This document shows, piece by piece, positions 23,038 to 34,044 of a stretch of 64,000 nucleotides of DNA. The position numbers and the translations under genes were made by a program. Source of the stretch: Ananas comosus (lineage: Eukaryota > Streptophyta > Magnoliopsida > Poales > Bromeliaceae); contig NW_017893422.1 in the NCBI RefSeq assembly GCF_001540865.1, forward strand, positions 1 to 64,000, read 5' to 3'. Each line of letters starts with the position of its first letter. Positions within the stretch are counted from its first letter, which is position 1. The notes below the pieces were generated by a model that ran no database searches, was not told where the DNA came from, and saw nothing but the letters and a program-made list of their open reading frames with translations.

Positions 23038-24160
23038 CCGCGCGAAAACTGCCCAGTAAGGGCAGTGCACAGGGGTGAAAATTGAGGGGTTTATATGCAA
23101 AATGGCCTTTATTTGTGTGGGCTGAGCTCTCTCTCTCCCTCACACTCTCCCATTTCACTCTCTCTCACTCTCATTTCTCTCTTGCTCTTTCTCTCTCTAG
23201 AAAGGAAAGAAGGAGAAGAAGAAGAAGAAGGAGAGGAAGGGAAAGAAGAGGAGGATAAGGAAGGAGAAGAAGAAGGAGATCAAGAGGAAGGCTTTGAACA
23301 CCTCCATCTCCCTCTCCTCTTCCCATTGGTGTAGCTTTAGAGGTAAGCTACTAAACCCTAGCTTTGTAAACTTAGAGTTTTTGGGTTTTATGCTTTAGAA
23401 TGGGTCAAATGAACCATAAGCAAGCTTCTAAATAGATCAATCCCAAGAATCTAGGGATTTATTGGGTGGTTTGCTATAGGTGCAAACCTAGGGCTCCAAA
23501 ATGGGGTTTTTGTAAAAGTATGAGATTGATCTCATTTGAAGTCTTGGAAACCCTATTGATAGGTCCCAAAACGCGGGGGCGAAGTCGATTTCGGCATTCG
23601 GCGAACCGACGTGAGGTTCTCGGCAAAATCGGGCCGGGCAAGTGTTGATTCGGGCGAGGAAGGCTAAAGCCTTTTCGTAGAGCTCGCCGAGAGAAGGATT
23701 TTCCGAAGCCTCTACATCGATTAAAGGTGGGGGGTGTCATCCGAAACTTTCGAACTCCTTTCTATGTCTTAGATTGCATTTAATCTCATCTCTTCATGTG
23801 CATTGTAGGATTGCATAGTAGTTCCATTCCTTATGCTTTCTAATTGATAACCTAGTGTACTTGGAACGCTTGGTGATTTAGATAGGTGAGGATTGGGTCG
23901 AGACGTGAATCCTATGGTGCGAAAGAAAAGAGATGAACCCGATGGGGGTATTGATGACATAGGAAGTAGTGGATAGTGTTAAAGAACACGAGTGGCATCC
24001 GAATGATAAATGATGACGAGTGGCATTAATGTAGTGTAAATAACACTAGAGGTCGATGGACCTAGGGATAGGTGGATCCCCTAGAAAATGCCTTATGAAC
24101 AATGAATTTAGAATACTAAATAGCATTGTATGAATGTCAGGAACCGATGATTCCACGATA

Positions 24161-24301
24161 GTTGTTGACCCTAGTATAGGGCGTCCTCACTTGGAGAGGA
24201 TTCGATTGGGTTATTGACTCTAGTTGTAGAGCCTCCTCACTTGGAGAGGATTGGATTGGGTGTTGACCCTGGCTATAGTGTATCCTCACGTGGAGAGGAT
24301 A
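24161..24301 (+). repeat. 50-bp tandem repeat in element A LTR
   Basis: Nearly three units built on 'tgaccctag...cctcacttggagaggatt'. The third is diverged. This is a non-coding LTR-internal minisatellite. Confidence 0.8.
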
Positions 24302-25266
24302 GATCTAGCTCACAGTCTGCGTTTAGGGTGGCATAGCCATCCAATCCCCACATGGAGGGGATTGTCGTCGAGTACTCCGGAGTGTCGTGCGACTAGGACC
24401 ATTTGGAGGTCCGGACCACATGGAGGTCCGTAGACGGTCCCGGGCTTGGGTGCACTTGGAGCTCCCTCCCCACTTTGGGATTTGAAGGTGAGTCATGGGC
24501 GAGCCCTAGGGCCTCGCCACAGATTGGGTAAATGAAAAAGGTTAAAGGTTTATTCATGTCATTGAACATTGCTATTCGAACATGGATCGAAATTGTTAGC
24601 ATGGTAGCGAACCTTTATTATATGATGCATGCATTCATATTTATGATTATGGGCATAGTAGCATAGTTTTTCTACTACTGCATTTACAGCTTTCAGATAC
24701 ATATCTATCTATCAATCTATCTGTTGTTACTTGTGCCCACTTGGACCTAGTGGGGAGATCGGCAGAGTCGGTGGCCGAGCCTACTGGGAACTATGGAAGA
24801 TAGTTCTCACCCCACTCTATTTCCAGTGGTAGGTTCAGGGCTGCAGAGAGAGGACCGCGGCAAAGGCATCGCGCCCGATCAGTGAGGCCGTGGTAGGATA
24901 GTAGCTTTCCTTTTGCATCTAGCACCCCTATGTATTGAGAGAGATTCATGTAGGTGAGGTTGGAGAGCTATGTATTTTGAAGATCCACTGATGTAAAGAA
25001 TGCAACTATTGTAATAGTTAGTAAAGTACTCTCTTTATTTCACTCGTATATCTTGTGGATTACTTGCTCTTCTTGTTGTTGGCACTGTTTGTGCCCTCGT
25101 TGAATGTGTATGTTTAGAGTTTAAAGTCCTAGGTAAATTCTTGTACACATTCCTGTTGTGGAGCCTTGGGCGGGCAGGGGAGGTGCTGTCCGTTCGGCGG
25201 TCTGTCGCCGCGGCCGAACCGTGCCAAATTGGTAGTGGTTTCGGGGCGGGGCGTGACAGTCTTTTG

Positions 25267-25278
25267 TGGTATCAGAGC
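25267..25278 (+). other. Element A primer-binding site
   Basis: TGGTATCAGAGC, complementary to the 3' end of plant initiator-Met tRNA, 8 bp after the LTR end. It primes minus-strand cDNA synthesis. Confidence 0.95.
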
Positions 25279-25623
25279 AATAAGAGCAAGTAAAGAGAGT
25301 TTAGGATGACCTAGGAGACCCTAGGTTGGTAAACCTTAAGGTTATAGGTGCGTGAGCGGAACGTGAACCTATAGCGATGGCGGAAGTTAATTCGATTGGG
25401 TCGAAGTTGGTATAGGTCTCTAGTTGTGATTAGAGACGGATTCGAGTTGTATGAGTTCTTAACTTGAGGTGGTTGTGTCGGCGGCCGACGACATGATACC
25501 AAGAGCCTAGGACGAGTACGCTTGTGTGCTTCCGCCCGATTTTGTTGCTGAGTCGTCGTGTGTCGTGATTCCGACGAGGAAGTTGGTTAAAGTGATTAAC
25601 CAAGTGGTTGCGTTTCAGGAGCT

Positions 25624-27120
25624 ATGGCACCGAAGAGACGCCCAAGTACGAGATCCACTCCGGCACCGCCACCCGAGGTGCCCGAGCAGACGGAGCCGAG
25701 CATGATGGATCGGCTGCAGGCACAAGTGACCGCGTTGACTAACATGGTGCAGCGCCAGGAGACCCGATTCGAGAGGCTCCAGGAGCTTATGGAGCGACAG
25801 CTCGCGGCAGCGCCCGCGACAGTGGCTGAGGGCGGTGGTCCGCCCGCGCCCTCGACCCGTGTACCCGAGGTGGCAGAGGGTGAGGGTATAGCGGCGGTTC
25901 CGGTGACGGCACGCCCACCGCCAGCGATCGCACCATAGGCGGCATCGGGATCGGCTACACCCGATGTGTCGGCCGAAGATGTGGAAGGAGAGCGCGCGTT
26001 GGCGGCTCTTATCAAGTTCAACAAGTTCTCTCCGCCAACTTTTGAGGGCGAGAAGGTGGAACCGGAGATGGTCGAGTCTTGGATCGACTCGATGGAAACC
26101 CTCTTCGACGACTTGCGTACCCTGGAGAGGGACAAGGTGTACCTCGCCACCCATTGCTTGGAGAAGGCGGCGAAGATTTGGTTGAAGCGTGTTAAGCGGG
26201 ATCGACTTCCCGGCCTTCCGCCGATGTTGTGGGAGGAATTTAAGCGGGAGATGTTCGCCAACTATTTCCCCGATACACTGAAGCGGAAGCTCAAGGAGAA
26301 ATTCCGCAAGTTGGAGCAAGGGGACCGCTCAGTGGCGGAGTATGAACAAGAATTCTCCTACATCATAGATTGTGTTCCGGATGTTGTCAAGGATGACCGG
26401 GACCGGGCCGAGTGGTTCTTGCGAGGACTTCGGCCGGGAATCTACAAGGCCGTGCAAATACTTAAGCTTACGACCTTTGCTGAGGTCTTTGATCGAGCAT
26501 TATGGGCGGAGCACGGAGACGCCCACGTTCGGGAGAAGCGTGAGCTTTTGGCGAAGTCCAAGGACAAGGGCAAGAAACGCCAAGGCGGCGGTAATTCGGG
26601 TGGTCAGACACGTTACAAGAAACCCCCGAAGTATGCGCGCACTCAACAGAAGAGCGGTGGAGTGCGGCGATGCATGATATGCGGCGGAGACCACCCGGTC
26701 TCGCGCTGTGAACAAGGCCGGGGCAAGTGCTACAAATGTGGGCAGCCGGGACACTTTATTCGAGATTGCCCGGGAGGAGGAGCCTCACCTGCCCCTTCAA
26801 TTGCATCGGCGCCGGCGATTCCGACCCACTATGGAGGAGCCCCACCGGCGGCTGCGACGACTAGACGCGCAATGACGTCGCGTCAACCCGATGCGGCGCG
26901 ATCAGCCCCAAGCGGACGGGTATTCGCCGCTCAGGTCCAAGCTGAGGAACCTGCAGAGGCGGAGGAGCATCGCCTTGTGGCAGGTATCGTTTTAATTAAC
27001 GGAGTTCGCTCCAGGGCTTTATTTGATACAGAAGCCACGCATTCATTCATAAGTAGATCATTCGCACGCATGCATGGCATACATATAGAAGCGAGTGATA
27101 AGTGGCGAGTAGAGGGCCCT
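25624..27120 (+). pseudogene. Element A gag, zinc knuckles and start of protease
   Basis: The start ATG is at 25624 (M-A-P-K-R-R). The N-terminus is proline/alanine-rich with a short coiled-coil-like stretch (MMDRLQAQVTALTNMVQRQE). The retrotransposon gag core follows (ALAALIKFNKFSPPTFEGEK to SYIIDCVPDVV), then a basic linker and two CCHC knuckles (CMICGGDHPVSRC, CYKCGQPGHFIRDC). Protease begins with VAGIVLINGVRSRALFDTE, where the usual catalytic DTG reads DTE. An in-frame TAG at 25936-25938 (probably from CAG) breaks gag, and a frameshift near 27090-27120 breaks protease. Gag would form the virus-like particle. Confidence 0.92.
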
Positions 27121-29969
27121 GGGTCGACATCAATACCTACACGGAGTGCGCCTCGTGTCCGATACAAATAGGCAATTGGGTTATGCCTATTCGGACGCTA
27201 GAACTCCAGAAACTTGAGGCGTACGACGTCATATTGGGCATGGACTGGCTCTCGAAATATCACGCCACGATTGACTGCAAGAGCAGGGTGATCACATTCC
27301 GTGAGCCAGGACAGGAAGAGTTTACCTATCGAGCTTGCCAGAGCTCGTGCTTCATCGCGGCGGTGTCGGCGACAAGAGCGAGAAAGTTGGTGAGCAACGG
27401 TTGAGCGGCGTTCTTGGCGACCGTAGTAGAAGTGGATCGAGTAGCTCCAACATTAGAGGAGTTATTGGTGGTGCGGGAGTTCCCGGATGTGTTTCCTGCG
27501 GAGTTGCCGGGGATACCACCGGATCGGGAGATCGAGTTCGTCATAGACTTGGTTCCCGGCACCGCACCGATCTCGAAGGCTCCGTACCGCATGGCGCCGG
27601 CGGAATTAAAGGAGTTAAGGAGTCAACTGCAAGACCTCCTCGACAAGCAATTTATCCGGCCAAGTGTATCACCGTGGGGAGCCCCAGTGTTATTTGTACG
27701 GAAGAAGGACGGATCGTTCCGACTCTGCGTGGACTATCGAGAATTGAACAGAGTCACGATCAAGAATAAGTACCCACTACCCCGAATCGATGACCTGTTC
27801 GATCAGTTGCAAGGGTCGTGTGTGTACTCGAAGATAGACTTACAATCTGGCTACCACCAATTGAAGATCAAGCCGGAGGATGTGCAAAAGACTGCGTTTC
27901 GCACGCGGTATGGACATTATGAATTCACGGTCATGCCATTTGGGCTCACAAATGCCCCAGCGGCATTTATGGATTTGATGAACCGTGTCTTCAGGAAGTT
28001 CTTGGATCGATTTGTCGTGGTCTTCATAGACGACATATTGGTCTATTCTCGTAGCGACGAGGAACATGCCGAGCATTTGAGAATAGTGCTTCAAGTCCTC
28101 CGGGAGGAGAAGCTATATGCTAAGTTGAAGAAGTGTGACTTTTGGCTCCGAGAAGTCGCATTTCTAGGGTATGTAATTTCCGCGGGTGGAGTTTCAGTAG
28201 ACCCAAGGAAAGTTGAGGCAATCAAGGATTGGCCGCGCCCGACGAATGTCACGGAGGTTCGAAGCTTCGTGGGCTTAGCGGGCTACTATAGGCGGTTTGT
28301 GGAAGGCTTTTCAAAGATAGTGATTCCACTTACTCGTCTGACCCAGAAAGGCACCAAGTTTGTTTGGAGCGAAGAGTGCGACCGGAGTTTCCAAGAATTG
28401 AAGCAAAGATTGACATCAACCCCGGTGCTCGCTCTACCGGTGCAGGGCGAAGACTTTGTGGTCTACAGCGATGCCTCCTATCTTGGATTGGGGTGTGTGT
28501 TGATGCAACACGGGAAGGTGATTGCCTACGCATCCCGTCAGCTGAAGAGCTATGAAAAGAACTACCCCATCCACGATTTGGAGCTAGCGGCGGTGATTTT
28601 CGCCTTGAAGCTGTGGAGGCACTATTTATATGGTGCCCACTGTGAGATCTATACCGACCACAAGAGCTTAAAGTACTTGTTTACCCAGAAGGAGCTCAAT
28701 ATGCGTCAGCGGCGGTGGTTGGAGCTGTTAAAGGATTATGATGTTGATATTCTCTACCACCCCGGGAAGGCAAATGTGGTCGCGGACGCGCTGAGTAGGA
28801 AGTCAGCGAAGAACCTCGCATTTGACGTTACCCAGCAAGCACCCTTATGGCTGGATATGGAACGACTAGACCTCGAAGTGGTTGCTCCCGAGGTCCCGAC
28901 ACAGTTAATGGCACTCGTTATCCAACCGACCTTGTTGGAGAGGATTAAAGATCTGCAACCCGCAGACCCAGAGCTCCAAAAGGTGCGGCGAAACATCGAG
29001 GAAGGGCGTGGCGGCGATTTCAGTATAAACGCCGATGGTGCGCTTCAGTTTAGAAACCGATGGTGTGTGCCGAAAGATGGAGAGCTTCGCGAATTGATTC
29101 TATAAGAAGCACACAGATCTCCGTATGCTGATCACTCGGGCGGCACCAAAATGTATCGAGGATTGAAAATGCATTACTGGTGGCCGGGAATGAAGGGTGA
29201 AATTGGGCGCTTTGTGGCGAAGTGCTTAACGTGCCAGCAAGTAAAAGCAGAGCGTCGGTTCCCAGCGGAAAAACTTCAAAGCCTACCAATCCCCGTTTGG
29301 AAATGGGAGGATATCTCGATGGATTTCGTGGTCGGCTTGCCTCGCTCAACGGGCGGCCACGATGCCATTTGGGTAATTGTGGACCGATTGACGAAGTCGG
29401 CTCATTTCTTGCCGATCCACACCACGTGGTCGGGTGACAAGTTAGCGCAGGTATACCTTGACGAGATAGTGAGACTGCATGGGGTGCCGAAATCGATCGT
29501 ATCGGATCGTGACCCCCGGTTCACTTCACACTTTTGGAAGAGCCTGCAGGGAGCCCTTGGCACACGGCTCGACTTTAGCACCGCATTTCATCCTCAGACC
29601 GATGGGCAAACGGAGAGAACCATTCAAACTCTGGAGGATATGTTGCGAGCGTGTGTCATCGACTATAAGGGAAGTTGGTGTGACCACCTACCCATGGCCG
29701 AGTTCGCCTACAACAACAGCTACCATGCTAGTGTGGAGATGGCACCGTTCGAGGCTCTTTATGGGCGGAGGTGTCAGTCTCCTATACACTGGAGCGATGT
29801 TGGCGAGCGAGCGGAGTTCGGCCCGGATGTGTTGCGGGAAGCGGAGGAGAAAGTCTGTCTTGCTCGCAAGAGATTGCTCACGGCGCAGTCCAAACAGCAA
29901 AGTTATGCAGATAGGCGCCGTCGAGATATAGAATTCGCGGTGGGTGACCATGTATTCCTGAAGGTTTCA
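27102..29969 (+). pseudogene. Element A pol: protease end, RT, RNase H, integrase (interrupted)
   Basis: One frame from the second half of protease (DVILGMDWL) through RT ([31 protein letters not shown]), RNase H ([27 protein letters not shown]) and integrase. Integrase has the HHCC region near 29106-29250 (KCLTCQQ) and the catalytic core with FVVGLPRSTGGHDAIW, SDRDPRFTSHFW and FHPQTDGQTERT. It ends at the GDHVFLKVS motif where element B inserts (29970). In-frame stops lie at 27402-27404 (TGA in place of a Cys codon) and 29103-29105 (TAA in place of a Gln codon). Catalytic residues look intact otherwise. The chromodomain end is missing. Confidence 0.95.
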
Positions 29970-32558
29970 TGTAACACACTGGACCTTTGCAAATTGCGAG
30001 GTTCGAGTGTTTGGATGTATTTCGAGCTTTTCCACACTTGGTGGAGGGTTGTAGAGTGTTTTCCGACCTAAAAAGTTCGAAAACCTGAGTCCTGAGAGTT
30101 TTTACTCTTGGGGACCGGTCCCTGATATGAGAGACCGATCCCCCCAGTGAACAGTGTGCGCAGCCGGCAAGGCAACCGGTCCCGCGCAGGGAGAGACCGG
30201 TTCCCGAACGCTGGTTTTTCGGGTTCGCAGCGAGAGACCGGTCCCTCTGGGCGAAAACTGCCCAGACCGGGCTGTGGTAATATTGGATTTTTGGAGGGCC
30301 TAGATGGATTTTGTTACAAGAGAAGGCTTATATGGCCACTTCTCCTTCTCCCCTTCCTTACTTCACCATTTCTCTTGCTTCTAGAGAGAGAGAGAGAGGG
30401 AGAGAGTGGGAGAGGAAGGAGAAGAAGGGCTTGTAGAGGACTTGGAGCTTCACCTCCACCCTATCTTCTCCCTTTTGGTGGATTGGAGCTTACGTTTGGA
30501 GCTTGGTGGTGGACCAAACTTCAACCTTGGGCATTTTGAGCTTGGATTGAAGCTTCCAAAGGGTTAGTGACATGTTTCCTCCTTTAGATTCTTATTTTGG
30601 TGATTTTTGGGAGATGAAACCCTAGTTTTGGGACTTAGGGTTTATTTTGGGCTTTTTGAACCTAGGGCTTTTAAGGCTTGATTGGTTGGTTTAGAACCTT
30701 CCTTGGGCTTGGATTGGAAGGGTTCTAGCTCTCTTTTGGAGCTTTGGAAGAGATTTCTTCTCTTGAGGTGAGTTTTGGCCATTTTTGCTTCTAGGTTAAT
30801 GTTTGATCTTATGGATGGTCGTAATGCCCTCGTATCTCTTCGCTGATCACTTTTAGGGTATTTTAAGACTCGGGGACAACTTTGTTCGGCGAAGCGAGAC
30901 CCTACGCGATGGTTCGGTGGGTTTGACCTAGCCTACATACGAGAAATTCTCATATATAGTTATATATGTTCCGTAAATTGAAAAAGCATGCATGTTCACA
31001 CTAAATGTATTTATTATGATTTTTAGAATGCTTAAAATGCATATGTTATATATAGTGAAATTTTGGACCTCTATGTAGTAGAGAGTCGCTTGGGAGATCC
31101 TTGGTTGCATTTAGCATTCTATACGAGATTTGGTTTTATGTTTCTATAGTGTAAATGAGTTCGAATTCATGCATTTAAACTTAAGTTTACTCGACATGAA
31201 AGATGATAAAATTGCCATATAAAGGTATCGAGCTAGAATGTATGTGAACTAGCGAGCTAATGTCATCAAGCGGCATTAAGCTCGGGGCATGTGTGAACCT
31301 AGTGGATAGGGCCATTGAGGGACATGGGATGCACGTTGGATATCAAATTGCCTAAGTGTCATCAAGGGGCACTAGGCGTAGCAAAAGCTGAAAATTCACA
31401 TTATGCCTTAAACTAGATCTTCGGGATGCTAGTGACTATACCATGTTAGAGACATGAGGATTGGATACTTGAGACTTGGACTTTGCTTGCTTGCCATTTG
31501 TGCTCATTCGCACATACTTGTGAGGGTCGCTCCCTACAAGCCGGCACTCCGGAGTTAGCCTACGCGACTTATGTACGCTCGTGCCGTATTGAGAAGCCTA
31601 CGGGGTCGAGTGGGACAGACACATTCCATGTGTAGGAATGTCGGGCTACCACAGGCACTTAGGCGGCACAAGCTGGACTACCTTGGGTGGGTCCCTAATT
31701 GGAAATGGAAATCGACACGGTTTGAGAATAAACAATCACTACTAGATAGGTTTAGTAGTTGGATTATATTTACATGCATATAACATAGGGTTGAGACTTG
31801 TAGCATACCTGACAGTTACCTATTTCATCACAGTATACTTTGTTGCCACGTAGAGCTTATACATCATGTTTGAATAAAGGGTTGTAACAGTAAACTACTG
31901 CCATTGGTTACTTTTCCTTATGATAGAATAGATGTACAACATTTTGACATCGTGCTTATGAGGGATATAGTGGTATAGCATTTTACTTATGTACTCTCTT
32001 TCAGCAGTTTATTTACATGCTCTTTTTTATTGCTTATTGCTATTAGCATTACTTACCCTTATTTTTGGGGCCTAGTGGAGCAGGAGCTGAGGTCAGTAAT
32101 TGCCCACTGGGAACTATAAATTATAGTTCTCACGCCCTCTTTTCTCGATGTTTTTCAGAGCCTTCCGCGCAGGGTGAGGCCGGGGATCGCGGGAAGGGAG
32201 TTGCTTCGAGCTAGCTTCCTTCGAGGACGATTTGCTAGGTGGTCTACCTCTCGTTGTATTTTATTTTGGAGAGGTTGAGGGTTTTACCAGTGTACTAGAG
32301 ACCACCATTTTTGTACTAGAGACAGTTATTGTACTACTTATGATTTCTTTTATTGTCTAGCCTTACTCTTTTCACTTTGGTGTAGATGTTAGAACTTTAC
32401 TCGCTCTGATATCATTAGTTGCTAGTTATTTCACTTCTTCTACTTGTTCTATTACTTGCTTTTACTTCCGCTTTTATTGTAGACGCGTTATATGTGTAGA
32501 CATATGGCGGGTCTGGGCACGCTACCGGGAGGGCCTCCGCCGGTCCCGGGGCGTGACA
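29970..32558 (+). repeat. Element B 5' LTR
   Basis: 2589 bp, TGTAACACACTGG... to ...GGGGCGTGACA. It has an ACCGGT array (30113-30246), a TATA-like ttatatgg (30329-30336), a CT-rich leader then GA-rich tract (30337-30430), long A/T-rich middle sequence and the hairpin at 32111-32129. It has no coding content. Confidence 0.93.
30113..30246 (+). repeat. ACCGGT palindrome array, element B LTR
   Basis: A shorter array of about five units than in element A, ending about 85 bp before the TATA-like motif. Confidence 0.88.
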
Positions 32559-32567
32559 GATTAATTT

Positions 32568-32579
32568 CGGTATCAGAGC
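32568..32579 (+). other. Element B primer-binding site (one mismatch)
   Basis: CGGTATCAGAGC, differing from the standard TGGTATCAGAGC at the first base, 9 bp after the LTR. It still fits initiator-Met tRNA over 11 bases. Confidence 0.9.
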
Positions 32580-32895
32580 CTAGGGTTGATCTTAAGGACC
32601 TAGGCGAACCTTTAGGCCGGTTGGACTATAGGAATTAGCTGTGAGAGACGGTGTCTAATTGACTTGTGAGCGAAAGTATTTCGATTGGGTTTATGTACAA
32701 CTCTAAAAAGTTAGAGTTTGATCGGAAGTGTATGGCTTCTAACTCGCGGAGGGTTACGTTGGCGGCGCGACAACATAACATCGGGAGTTAGTAGTGGAGA
32801 ACACTTCCTTACTTTCGCATGATTGGGGTTTTATTCTATTTGAGCGGGATGCGATAGCGTGGGTTTATTAACTTGCACTTTTTATGCTTGTAGTG

Positions 32896-34044
32896 ATGAT
32901 CCGGTTACAGACGCCCCAGTCTACCGGGGCGGATGATGCGGCACATCCCAGGAGGTCGAGACCTCCGCTACCTTCCGATCCAGTGACGGTCCGTGACCTG
33001 AGGGCCCAGCATGCCAGTCCTCACTGATCTGTTGGCAGCAGCAGACAGCAGCGGCGCGCAGCGACAGCTGAGGTGGCTCAGCGGCAGGGAGGCGCGGATG
33101 AAGCATCTTGAGGACCTCCACTTCATAGCAGAAAGCTCTTCGAGGGAGACCCAGGGCCCCACCGGCCAGCACCGTGGTGGACGTCGCACCGAGGGCGCAG
33201 TCCCGGCGGCGCCCGCAGTTCTTCCCGTGCGGCAGCCACCGCACCTGGAGGAGGTGGCTGCGGCACTACCTGTTCAGAGACCGGTGACAGGGGCAGGCAT
33301 TCTCCGTGATGGCTGAGGGAGCTGAGCGGGGATCGCTTATGGAGCCCTCGGTGAGTTTAGGAGGTGCAACCCGAGAACGTTTGATGGCGAGAACGTCGAC
33401 ACTGGATTGTTGAGAAGTGGTTGCCGCACATGGAGAAGCTGTTTCGAGACAACTTTTGTGGAGGAGCGGGACAAGAGTTTGGCTCACCACTCCACTTTCT
33501 GGACGGCCGAGGCTATCGCTGGTGGTTGGATATCCAGGACAACCCCAACACCGACTAGGCAGCTCGATTACTTGGACTAGGTTCAAGAGCCTTCTCTGGC
33601 GCCCAACCTTTCCTACCAGCGTCAAGAGGAAGATGGAGCCAGGATTGCGCAGCTTCGCCATGATGAGCGGTCAATGCTGTAAGCGAGAGGGAGTTCTCCC
33701 GATACTACACTGTGTACCGTTTGTTGTGAGGGATGACGAGACAAGGCCCGCATCTTGAGCAGCGGTTTGCGGCTTCTATCTTCCGGTTGGTGCAGCTTCC
33801 CAACCTCCACAGACCTACCGAGAGGTTGTGGAATCGAGCTTTGATTTGTGGAGGCAGGAGCGCGGAATCTGCAGGAGCGTCGCGAGAGCTTGGAGAAAGG
33901 GAAAGGCAAGAGGCCCGCGGCTGAGGTGCGAGTCAGACGCACTCCGGAGCGCCCGCGAGGCATCCCAGGAGCAGGAGCCAGTCGCGAGGACGCGGCCAGT
34001 CTACCCAGCGAGGAGGACCCGACCGTCGCCAGGCCCCCCGCTGC
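32896..34044 (+). pseudogene. Element B gag, multiply frameshifted
   Basis: Aligned by eye to element C gag (47309-48577), this region keeps the start (ATG at 32896) and the whole order: the N-terminal Ser/Glu-rich part, the gag core and the basic linker before the zinc knuckles. Small insertions and deletions switch the reading frame many times, so no frame stays open beyond about 150 codons. This contrasts with the open pol right after it and the young LTRs. Either the gag decayed fast, the element relies on gag from relatives, or the consensus sequence is poor here. Confidence 0.85.

Larger units (their letters stand above)
22582..25258 (+). repeat. Element A 5' LTR
   Basis: 2677 bp, TGTAAGGAAG... 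to ...GGGGCGTGACA. In order: an ACCGGT array, a TATA-like motif (ttatatgcaa at 23091), a CT-rich leader at 23131-23200, GAA-rich sequence, A/T-rich sequence, a 50-bp tandem repeat, the hairpin GAACTAT...ATAGTTC (24788-24806), and a G/C-rich end. The PBS follows 8 bp after the LTR. Confidence 0.93.
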
